Shown in pieces: positions 55,830 to 64,000 of a DNA stretch of 64,000 nucleotides (positions within the stretch are counted from its first letter, which is position 1; every line of letters begins with the position of its first letter). The stretch covers positions 248,001-312,000 of the forward strand of contig CDRNVI010000011.1 of the NCBI GenBank assembly GCA_977017575.1, given 5' to 3'. Below the pieces are notes generated by a model that was given only the letters and a program-made list of their open reading frames with translations, made no database searches and was not told the DNA's origin. The stretch is from Paramoeba atlantica (Eukaryota; Discosea). A program made the position numbers and the translations under genes.

Positions 55830-57437
55830 TCATAATTTTTTTTCTCTTTTTCCAAAGTAAGCTCTCTTAAAATCGACCGCGTCACAAATGGCTGGAAAAA
55901 TTGCTGCAACAAAAAGTAAGAATCGAGAAGCGTCGGTACTGTCACGAACATCCACACCAGCTTCCATGAGAAGAGTATTCATGTCAGAATAAATAGTTTC
56001 CTCATTCTCCGGAAGTAGGGAAAAACTTTGGATCTGCTGTGTTACATGTGAACTCAATTGATCGCTTCGGAAGATGGCGAGTGCTAGTCGTTGACATGCA
56101 TCACGTAGAATAAATTTAGCGCCGAAACCGACCCCGGAAAGTGCAGATGATGTGAGCATGGCAATCTCCTCAAAGAATGGCGTTGAATTGGTTGAGGTTG
56201 ATCGGATACTAAAAGATACGTCTTCGATGTAACCAGAACGAACGTGAAAAGATGTTTTTTCTATCCCACGATTATGTAATATCTTCTGCCAAAGAGAGTC
56301 TTCCCTTTGACCCTTCAAATTCAGTTTACTACATAAGGAAACTTGGAACACAGCTCCTGCACCCCGAATCCATTCCCAAGAGCCCAACTCTTTTATTCGA
56401 TGGTGTATATCAGCGCATGAATGTTCCCCAGAATCCACTTTTTGAATTTCTCCTTGTACATTCTGTGTCTTGCAATTTGTTTTAAGTGCTGTGAAAAGGT
56501 TCTTCCCTGGAGCAACATGGTCGTATACATCATAGGCGCAGTAACTTCCATTCGACCCGTATTCCGTCCAAAAGGCTTCCTGTACGAGTTCACTGGTCAA
56601 GAGAAAGAGATCGGAGTGGGGCGTGCAGTCTAAAGAATTCCCAGAAGCCTGAACCAGATTGGTGACTGAGCTTCGGACAGAGGGAGATCCCTTGGACTGC
56701 ACCTCACAAGAGGACTGATTTTGAAAGAGGGGCCGTAGGGATTCACTAACTTTTGCGAGGTCCGAGTGTACAAGGATGGTTCCGTGATGATAGGCCGCTC
56801 TGTGTACAATGCGCATAGCACTACCAGTAATTTTCTTTCCCGCAACAAATAAATCGCTTCGTGGCGTGCTCGTTATATCAAGGCTTGACTCGCTCTTTCC
56901 GTTTTGTTTCAATTGTGTGTAAATTAACTTTTCAACTGCTTGGCGTACGACACCAAGGCTTCTCGCAGGATTGTATTTAGATCGAGAGGTAATAATACTA
57001 AAGCAAAGACACCCGGAATCGTGATACACACAACCACCACCGCTAATACGACGCAACACAAGTGGACTTGTACTGGCGCCATCGTTAAAATGCATTTCTT
57101 CTGGGTGCAAATGTCTTGTTTCCATCCAGGAAACCTGATTTCGACCCATGACAACGCACGGGTATCTACTGCGGTAGAGAAACAGAATAGATCCCAAAGA
57201 ATCTACTCTAGGGTTGGTGTCGCAAACTCCGTAGACTGTCGGAAACAGCCGGAGCAACTGCTCTTCAAGAGCGAAATGAACGGTCGGATGCAGTCCTTGG
57301 CAATCGTCCTTGACGTAGGCTGTGTCCAGGCATCGAAGAACACAATTACGCCCACTGGCTATGTGATGAGAGACATCGGCAAGGCAAGCCTCTAAATTTT
57401 GAGCTAATCCAGCGCTACTTAATGCAACAATTGTCAT
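55830..57437 (-). CDS. Lipoate-protein ligase
   Basis: 535 residues. The LplA catalytic domain is in the first 250: VVMGRNQVSWMETR (family: G-R-x-Q-N-x-x-x-E), VLRRISGGGCVYHDSGCLCF (R-R-x-S-G-G-G-x-V-Y-H-D), DLFVAGKKITGSAMRI, whose GKK Lys contacts lipoyl-AMP, and YHHGTILVHSDL. The C-terminal half contains a segment like the accessory domain (GSWEWIRGA near 340) and an extra tail. It attaches lipoate to E2 subunits and H protein, normally in the mitochondrion. The N-terminus MTIVALSSAGLAQNLEAC is not a strong presequence. Confidence 0.85.
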   Translation of the reverse strand: MTIVALSSAGLAQNLEACLADVSHHIASGRNCVLRCLDTAYVKDDCQGLHPTVHFALEEQLLRLFPTVYGVCDTNPRVDSLGSILFLYRSRYPCVVMGRNQVSWMETRHLHPEEMHFNDGASTSPLVLRRISGGGCVYHDSGCLCFSIITSRSKYNPARSLGVVRQAVEKLIYTQLKQNGKSESSLDITSTPRSDLFVAGKKITGSAMRIVHRAAYHHGTILVHSDLAKVSESLRPLFQNQSSCEVQSKGSPSVRSSVTNLVQASGNSLDCTPHSDLFLLTSELVQEAFWTEYGSNGSYCAYDVYDHVAPGKNLFTALKTNCKTQNVQGEIQKVDSGEHSCADIHHRIKELGSWEWIRGAGAVFQVSLCSKLNLKGQREDSLWQKILHNRGIEKTSFHVRSGYIEDVSFSIRSTSTNSTPFFEEIAMLTSSALSGVGFGAKFILRDACQRLALAIFRSDQLSSHVTQQIQSFSLLPENEETIYSDMNTLLMEAGVDVRDSTDASRFLLFVAAIFPAICDAVDFKRAYFGKREKKL

Positions 57438-57666
57438 ACATAGTTGTATGTTAAAAAATCATTGATCTATCAATTTTACAGAATCTGTAAACATTTTACA
57501 GAATCTCTCAGATGTAATTTTTTTTAAATGTATTAAAAAATATAAAAAATTAAGTTCACGTAGTTGCCAACAAGAGCAAAAAAATAAAATAAATAAACCA
57601 TTGAAAACGGGATGTTTATATTAAACATTGTTTATTAACATATTATAAACTTTGTAATTATACATA

Positions 57667-58410
57667 CAGGGGTGAAAACTTCCATCTGGGGGGGTCTAAA
57701 ATTTGCAAAACTTTTTCAATTTCGGAAAATAATACCGCATTCGAGAGCTTTCGCAGAGTTGCATGTCTTTGCACTGGTAGCTTTTGACGTATCAAATTAG
57801 AACTCCAAATACCGAATAGGCCAAAAAAGCAAATTATCACTTAAGGAATAATAAAAAATCTCAGATATTTTTAGGAAACATTATTTTAAAACCACTGTCG
57901 CATCCACAATATGCACCCTTCTTTTCTACGATGATTCTACAACGTTTTCTGAAGTTTTTAAACTTATTATCAAACTAATCTTTGTCTTTTGCCTGAAGTT
58001 TATCGTAAAAAACACGAATCATTCCACCCAGAGTTTCACAGTTCCCTAGTGAACCCAAACACTTTGGTAAGTCCGGGAATAAGACTGTGTTTTCTCGAAG
58101 TCGGCCACAAGCAGTAATCTTTGGTGTTCTTTAATCTTCCCTGGCAAGCATAAGAACGGGCGTTCGAAACACCATGAGAATTCCTTGAGCGAACTCGCTT
58201 TTGGGGCGTAAAATGGGGCAAAAATGAAAAATTGCCATATTTTCACAAGGAAAAAAACATGTTTTTTTCTCATCGGGTTAAATCTTTCAAGCCGAGCGTT
58301 CCGAATACGCCAAAGACATACAACTCTGCGAGACCTCCCCAATGCGCTATTATTTTCCAAAATTGGACAATTTTTACAAAATTTAGACCCTCCCCAGATG
58401 GAAGTTTTCA
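57667..58410. mobile_element. MITE-like element with CAGGGG ends
   Basis: The left end CAGGGGTGAAAACTTCCATC and about 110 further bases pair with the reverse complement of 58290-58408 (GATGGAAGTTTTCA at the right, truncated before CCCCTG). The TCTGGGGG...TCTAAA block is shared with the foldback at 44987-45426. CAGGG ends suggest a hAT affiliation. No gene inside. Confidence 0.65.
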
Positions 58411-58465
58411 GAACAATCCGGCGAATTTCAGAACAATCCGGCCCTTTCAGAACAATCCGGCGAAT
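58405..58465 (+). repeat. Tandem repeat TTTCAGAACAATCCGGC, three units
   Basis: Three units of about 20 bases at the truncated right end of the preceding element. Confidence 0.75.
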
Positions 58466-58495
58466 AGTTCTTATGTGACTAGGAAAGTGCAAGAG

Positions 58496-58562
58496 ACGTT
58501 GTGAAGAAGATGCTCAGTATTGCAACATTGAACGTGACCACTTCAAAGCCGAAGAAGAGAGA
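58496..58562 (+). pseudogene. Tiny LINE fragment (start of the endonuclease)
   Basis: The frame reads KKMLSIATLNVTTSKPK, matching KRMLSVGTLNVTTLKLK at the endonuclease start of the long LINE. Confidence 0.6.
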
Positions 58563-59763
58563 GAGAAGAAAAGTAGTTTTTTAAGGACGCAGCTAATCAA
58601 CGACGATACGGCTTGCATAAATTATGGGATGATTTTTCATAGTCGTTGCGCACAGACATACGCAGTAGTACACATGAGGGGCTGCGGGTCGCGAGGTTTC
58701 ACCGAGGTTTCGCATGCACAATAATTTTGTAGGGGTGATCACCGGAAAATATTGATTATCTATGCCTTATTTTAGCGAAGTGTTCTTTTGATTTATGTAC
58801 ACATCCATGTATACTGTACCCCAGTTATCAGTCACCCCTCCCCGCCCCCTATTTATCAGCCACTATTTGGCACTTCGTTTTTTTTTCGTCGACCACCCCC
58901 CCTAGTTATCTGTCACATTTTAAAAATAGTAATTTTAAAAATCCAGGCATAAAGGGGCGAGGGAGATACCAAGCAACAGACACACCCTGGAGTAAGTGGC
59001 TTGAAAGTTACAATAGCCCACTTACAAGGTTGTAAGTTACAATTTTAACTTACAGCCTTGTAAGTAAATTTCAGGACATGTAAGTAAGAAATAATTCCTT
59101 AACATTTAGCAAATTGGGTAAATTGGTGGCGCATTCAAGAGCAACGAAAGGCATGTTCACATAAAATGGGGCAATGATGATGGATATGACACCTATTTTC
59201 AATATTCAGGACAAAACAAGAAGACGCATATGTCTTTGTGTAAGACGTTAGTAAGCACAAGTAAGCAAGTTAGTGAAGTAGTATGTGAATTAATGCAACG
59301 GCTATCCTTTTTCATTCGTTTATGTACTCGCTGGTTGCCTGGCTAAGTTAAAGGAGTGCTCTGTTCGATCATGCAGGAAGTGATTTCAATAATAATGTAA
59401 CGGTCTAGTAAAAGTATATAAAGATATATTGTAAAAAACAACGTCGTGCGATCGCTTTTCTTTCATGGTACACGTATTTTAAGATAAAAAACGTGAATTC
59501 GAATACCTAGAGAGGGTTTACGTAACACTAAGTAAAACCACAGAAAAACTTAGATACGACGTATAAAAAACGTTGCTGTGGACGGGAAAAGCTCGGGAAG
59601 GTGAGGTGCGCTATACCCCAACACTGTCGTAGAATGCCCCTGACCTCCGGCCACGTTCGTGTCCGCCAAAATATATTGCAATAACAATCTTGAAAAGAGA
59701 TATCATGCTGTATTCGGAACAGAACAATAATCGCATAGTATTTAATTTAAGGACTTATTCCTC
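58563..59763. other. Repeat debris and spacer, no gene seen
   Basis: Includes GAGGGGCTGCGGGTCGCGAG (58676, as at 46795), a C-rich stretch with TTATCAGTCAC and TTATCTGTCAC words (58824-58920) that look like element ends, and a 21-bp hairpin at 59019-59067 (ACTTACAAGGTTGTAAGTT and its complement). Confidence 0.45.
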
Positions 59764-60687
59764 GACGTCAAAGTCTTTATATATCCCCCACAAAAAACTT
59801 AGTAAGGTTTCCTCTGATGAACATTTGGGTAGCAATCATGTCGGAATCTAAGCATGACTGTCTGGGGTCATACTTCCACCCCATTATGGATAAAAGAGAA
59901 CCGCAAGCAGTTACAATGGGAGGCACCAAGTAGTGTCTAGCTGCTTCGTATATAGCAGGGAACTTATCGCAACCAAGTCTCCGACCATTTCCACGCAGTG
60001 GTATGTTGCTCAGGGTGCCACTCATAATTTTGGCATGTTATGTAGTCTGACCACTCCCCGGCGCTGATTCGAAATAAGGGCTCACCGCTATGGAAAAGAT
60101 CGTTTGCTTCGTTTGGAAAAGATCGTTTGGACAACCTGATTGTCCGAGGTATGTTCGTTAACTTGATCATCCAGTGCCGTACATCTGTTCTTATGTTGGG
60201 TATATGTTTGAATACACTTGCTGTGAAATATGGTAAAACACAGGTTGCACACTGCGTGACGCCTCTGATTCGCAGGGTCTTTTAAATATGTGCCGGCTTC
60301 GGATCTACGATCCAATTCCTTTTTACATGATTTTGATTTAACGTCATCGGTAAACGAGCAAAGCTCATAGGAGAAAAAATTGTGCAGCTTCCCATGTTTT
60401 AGAGGGTCTTTCACGTTTCCGATGTGTGTTTTAGACTTCGTAGTGTTCCTGGTTGGGGTGAGCTCCGAGGACAGTGCAGCTTGAGACCGCGACTCAAGCA
60501 ACGAGCCGGAGAGATCCTGAGAAATTAGTCTCCGCGCCTGAGAAGCACTTGGTGTTGCCGGTGACGCTTTTGAATTTGCCATTTCCTGCGATTCAGTTTG
60601 GTTGTCGGACGACCGCTTAGTTCTGGAACGTGTACTTGCCTTGCCTGGGCTCATAAGGATAAGGTATAACAGTTGAAGACTTGACAA
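59764..60687 (-). pseudogene. hAT transposase remnant: BED-like finger and C-terminal dimerisation end
   Basis: Read leftward: a Ser/Lys-rich leader, then RRHAVCNLCFTIFHSKCIQ ... HKNRC (60190-60270), resembling a BED zinc finger, then after a frame change the end FPAIYEAARHYLVPPIVTAC ... IATQMFIRGNL (59777-60025), which follows the hAT C-terminal pattern (A-x-x-Y-L-x-x-P ... L-F-L-x-x-N-L). The catalytic core between them is missing. Three frames are involved. Confidence 0.5.
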
Positions 60688-60718
60688 AAAACTAGTTTAT
60701 TGCAATAGCATCTTTGAA

Positions 60719-60845
60719 TCAGGGTTCGCAGAAACTATAATATAGTAAAATATAGTTTTTTTCATTGAATATAGTTACTATATAGTACTATATTTACTAT
60801 ATTTTACTATAAAACTATAAGAAAACTATAAAGTTTTTTTCACTT
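60719..60845. repeat. CAGGGTTCGCA end-like sequence and TATAGT-rich tract
   Basis: CAGGGTTCGCAGAAACTATA is followed by about ten copies of ACTATA/TATAGT. Related TATAGT words recur at 61711-61755. They may be the two sides of one AT-rich element around the MITE at 60958; the inverted match is weak. Confidence 0.4.
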
Positions 60846-60957
60846 TACAAGTGATATTTTTTGAGTCCTCTCCGCTTGTGAAGGACATACACACGCCTCT
60901 ACATGCGTTCTTACACGCTTACATACGTATGATATGACAAGAAATTCTGAAAAAAAT

Positions 60958-61130
60958 GTAACCCAAGCTAAAGTGGACGAGGAAGGTTCTAAAAGCACAT
61001 TTAAACCACCATAAAAATGGAAGGGTATGTCCCTTAAAGATTCCTTTACAAACCGGGAGATATCATTCTATTTTTGTGGTGGTTTAAAGGTGCTTTTAGA
61101 ACCTCCCTCGTCCACTTTATCCTGGGTTAC
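60958..61130. mobile_element. Foldback MITE, family with 11559-11732
   Basis: GTAACCCAAGCTAAAGTGGA ... GGTTCTAAAAGCAC pairs with the reverse complement of 61068-61130. The terminal TAAAGTGGACGAGG block is that of the 11559-11732 copy. Confidence 0.75.
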
Positions 61131-61755
61131 ATAGCTATCGAAACATGCTCCCTCTTCCCCGCGATTCCATCACCGCCGAAAAATATCATCAACTAGTGTG
61201 TCATCTCCTCGGAAATGGCAATGAAACGCATGCGAAAGGAGTGACGATAGGAAGTACAAACTCTCCACTCGACAACACACCGCGTAATTTATTCAGACTC
61301 ATATGATTGTATTTATTCCTTCATATGATTGTATTTATTCAAACTCATAGAATTGTGAGCAGCAGTTATTCAGTCCCAAGACATAACGTCGGTGGCTCCA
61401 GCCAAAGCGCGGCGACAGCGATGCAGTGAGAAGATGTTCGGGACGCAAGATTCGCACAAGGCAATCTGTCAAGGCCACGCGATGGGACTGGGGTACGTCC
61501 CCTCCTGACACAAGTTACGTTCAACCGCTTGTTTACTTCCCTCCGTGTACAGCAGTTCAATAAAATAATCTTTGCAGAAACTACCCCTCGTAACTTTAAT
61601 TTCGGGCATCAATTTTCGGGTTTAAAAATAAGAAAAATCGTACACAAATGAATTCGCCGTGTATTTATGGCGTGTTGGTGAGCTTCGGAGTGCCTAAAAT
61701 GTGAAACAAAAAAATATAGTTTTTTATAGTTTTCGAAAAAAGTTTATAGTAACTA
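61131..61755. other. Spacer, no gene seen
   Basis: A duplicated TCATATGATTGTATTTATTC near 61300-61340 and TATAGT words at the end; nothing else recognised. Confidence 0.4.
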
Positions 61756-63051
61756 CAGTCAGCAAAAAAACCGTTCGAATGTTTCGGTTTTTTTTTCTTT
61801 TGTATAGAGCTATTGATTAAATATCACCGTTGCGCTGATAATGTGTGCTAGTAGTGTAGGCATGAGTGTCACCTAATAGTACCCGTAGATAGTTCACCTC
61901 AGTTCGTTCTACCAAAGAAATAAGAATGAATATAAAAAAGTTTAGCATTCGAAAGGTTTTTTTGCTACCTATTATAGAGAAAATCTTGTCCCAAAAAATA
62001 GATGAAACGTAATCGCCCAAGAGAGATTATGCCCCTAAAATTAGTATTTAGTATTCCCCCCACGAGCCTTCAGCACTGCCTTCATACGGGCAGGCATACT
62101 GTCCACCTGGGCACGACATACTGAGGGTGGTATGTTCGCCCATTCCATTTTTACCCTCTCCCACAACTCTCGGACCCCGCTTGGTGGATCATCGTGCGCT
62201 GCAAGGCGCCGCTTGAGTTCCCCCCAAACGTTTTCGATTGGATTTAAGTCAGGGGACTGCGGGGGCCACCGCATGACTTCAAACCCGGTACCCCGGAGGT
62301 GCCGTTGCGCACAATGGCTTGTGTGCTTGGGGTCATTATCTTGTTGGAAGATGACCATTGGGGGGTCTAGACCCATAGTTTCGATGGAGGGGGCAAGATT
62401 CTCTTCAAGAATCTCGACGTACTGTGTGGCGTTCAGGTTCCCTTGAACTAGACGCACATGCCCCACACCGCTTCGGGACATGCACGCCCAAATCATGATG
62501 TGCCCCCCTCCGTACTTTACCGTGGGAATTACCCCTTTTTCACCCAGTTCCTCCCCCGGGGTCCCCCATGTCCAAAGACTTCCCCCCGTTTCAAAGCGCG
62601 AGATCTTCGTCTCGTCCGACCATACAACTGGAGCCCAGTCGTGCACTGTCCAGTGCTCATGGGCCGTGGCAAAGTCCATCCGAAGCTTGCGATGGCGCTT
62701 GGACAGGTAGGGCTTGCGGACACGCTTTCTACCTTTGTGTCCGAAGCGGTGCATCGAAACTCGGATAGACTGAGGAACAACATCAGCAACGCCCTCGCGG
62801 CGCAGCTGAGATGATACCTCTCGCGCAGAATTTCCGGAGAACACAAGTCGTCGCACACGGCGTGTGCACGGCTCGGAAAGCTTTCGAGGGCGTCCACCCT
62901 GCATCCTGAGAGTATCAGGCCTTTCTTTTTTTAAGATCATAGAAATTGTTGAGATACTTAAATTTACAGTATCAGAGATGGACCTCATAGACACACCGCT
63001 GTCGTAGAGCTCTGCAATTTGTTTCTTTACGTAACGTGGTGTGGGCCTCAT
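61756..63051 (-). mobile_element. Tc1-like transposon, left copy
   Basis: A transposase on the - strand with a 3' flank of about 285 bp ending at CAGTCAGCAAAAAAACCG (61756), next to TA (61754-61755), a plausible outer terminus. No matching terminus is seen upstream of the start codon, where the second, inverted copy begins after 97 bases. Confidence 0.6.
62041..63051 (-). CDS. Tc1/mariner-family transposase (intact)
   Basis: 336 residues, full length for Tc1-like transposases. N-terminal paired-type HTHs: YVKKQIAELYDSGVSMRSIS and GGRPRKLSEPCTRRVRRLVF (GRPRK hook), then the catalytic triad: first Asp in VVWSDETKISRF, second in VIFQQDNDPKHTS, Glu in WPPQSPDLNPIENVW, a DD34E spacing typical of Tc1. 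The WGTPGEE and KYGGGHIMIWACMS blocks match Tc1. No break is visible, so it may be recently active. Confidence 0.92.
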   Translation of the reverse strand: MRPTPRYVKKQIAELYDSGVSMRSISDTVNLSISTISMILKKERPDTLRMQGGRPRKLSEPCTRRVRRLVFSGNSAREVSSQLRREGVADVVPQSIRVSMHRFGHKGRKRVRKPYLSKRHRKLRMDFATAHEHWTVHDWAPVVWSDETKISRFETGGSLWTWGTPGEELGEKGVIPTVKYGGGHIMIWACMSRSGVGHVRLVQGNLNATQYVEILEENLAPSIETMGLDPPMVIFQQDNDPKHTSHCAQRHLRGTGFEVMRWPPQSPDLNPIENVWGELKRRLAAHDDPPSGVRELWERVKMEWANIPPSVCRAQVDSMPARMKAVLKARGGNTKY

Positions 63052-63148
63052 AGAAAATAAGAATTTTAGGTAAGAAGAATTTTAGGTTATAGAGTTTATC
63101 TTACACTATTACATTGTTTATCTTACACTGTTACATTTTGCACTCTAT
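63052..63148. other. 97-bp spacer between head-to-head transposases
   Basis: It contains a direct duplication GAATTTTAGGT (left half) and a tandem TTATCTTACACT-TTACATT (right half). The two halves are unrelated, so the large palindrome has an asymmetric centre and identity begins within a base or two of the two ATGs. Confidence 0.7.
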
Positions 63149-64000
63149 ATGAGGCCCACACCACGTTACGTAAAGAAACAAATTGCAGAGCTCTACGACA
63201 GCGGTGTGTCTATGAGGTCCATCTCTGATACTGTAAATTTAAGTATCTCAACAATTTCTATGATCTTAAAAAAAGAAAGGCCTGATACTCTCAGGATGCA
63301 GGGTGGACGCCCTCGAAAGCTTTCCGAGCCGTGCACACGCCGTGTGCGACGACTTGTGTTCTCCGGAAATTCTGCGCGAGAGGTATCATCTCAGCTGCGC
63401 CGCGAGGGCGTTGCTGATGTTGTTCCTCAGTCTATCCGAGTTTCGATGCACCGCTTCGGACACAAAGGTAGAAAGCGTGTCCGCAAGCCCTACCTGTCCA
63501 AGCGCCATCGCAAGCTTCGGATGGACTTTGCCACGGCCCATGAGCACTGGACAGTGCACGACTGGGCTCCAGTTGTATGGTCGGACGAGACGAAGATCTC
63601 GCGCTTTGAAACGGGGGGAAGTCTTTGGACATGGGGGACCCCGGGGGAGGAACTGGGTGAAAAAGGGGTAATTCCCACGGTAAAGTACGGAGGGGGGCAC
63701 ATCATGATTTGGGCGTGCATGTCCCGAAGCGGTGTGGGGCATGTGCGTCTAGTTCAAGGGAACCTGAACGCCACACAGTACGTCGAGATTCTTGAAGAGA
63801 ATCTTGCCCCCTCCATCGAAACTATGGGTCTAGACCCCCCAATGGTCATCTTCCAACAAGATAATGACCCCAAGCACACAAGCCATTGTGCGCAACGGCA
63901 CCTCCGGGGTACCGGGTTTGAAGTCATGCGGTGGCCCCCGCAGTCCCCTGACTTAAATCCAATCGAAAACGTTTGGGGGGAACTCAAGCGGCGCCTTGCA
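63149..64000 (+). CDS. Tc1/mariner-family transposase, inverted duplicate (runs off the window)
   Basis: Starts MRPTPRYVKKQIAELYDSGV and is open to the window end (284 codons), reaching DLNPIENVWGELKRRLA. In every stretch I compared it is identical to the copy at 62041-63051. The end of the gene is expected at about 64159, beyond the window. Confidence 0.92.
   Translation, partial: MRPTPRYVKKQIAELYDSGVSMRSISDTVNLSISTISMILKKERPDTLRMQGGRPRKLSEPCTRRVRRLVFSGNSAREVSSQLRREGVADVVPQSIRVSMHRFGHKGRKRVRKPYLSKRHRKLRMDFATAHEHWTVHDWAPVVWSDETKISRFETGGSLWTWGTPGEELGEKGVIPTVKYGGGHIMIWACMSRSGVGHVRLVQGNLNATQYVEILEENLAPSIETMGLDPPMVIFQQDNDPKHTSHCAQRHLRGTGFEVMRWPPQSPDLNPIENVWGELKRRLA

Overview
The window looks like nuclear DNA of a euglenozoan protist, most likely a kinetoplastid or close relative. 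Three things point there. (1) Every recognisable host gene is a single uninterrupted reading frame, and many start codons sit a few to about 130 bases after a pyrimidine run ending in AG, as expected for trans-splice acceptors. (2) Eight consecutive genes on the right lie on one strand with short gaps, like a polycistronic directional gene cluster. (3) A retroposed fragment at 26150-26190 closely matches the end of the spliced-leader (SL) exon and the start of the SL RNA intron of trypanosomatids and diplonemids. The species cannot be fixed from the sequence alone.

Layout. 1-14.6 kb: + strand host genes (LRR protein, NatC subunit NAA35, proteasome alpha subunit PSMA4, alpha-SNAP, second LRR protein) plus one - strand histone-fold protein. 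Three short DNA elements with the same unusual end architecture (1159-2957, 3985-5306, 12646-13812) and some foldback MITEs lie between them. 15-44 kb: a transposon island. It holds at least seven pieces of an Ingi/L1Tc-like LINE (endonuclease, reverse transcriptase, RNase H, basic tail), many copies of two tRNA-like SINEs, two pogo-like DNA transposons, MITEs and tandem repeats, often nested with readable target-site duplications. 45-57.5 kb: - strand gene cluster, in transcription order lipoate ligase, Cys/His protein, eL20 (RPL18A), a tail-anchored hypothetical, kinesin, mitochondrial IF3-like, Myb-repeat protein, HAD-IIA phosphatase. 57.6-64 kb: second repeat zone with MITEs, a hAT remnant and two identical Tc1-like transposases head to head.

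The left cluster reads rightward and the right cluster leftward, so the transposon island sits in a convergent strand-switch region, where kinetoplastid transcription normally ends. The host genes are housekeeping (protein acetylation, proteolysis, vesicle fusion, translation, lipoylation, motor transport) and are probably linked only by shared transcription. The most novel signals are the SL RNA-SINE chimera and the modular transposon family, one member of which carries an HTH plus Ulp1-like protease gene.
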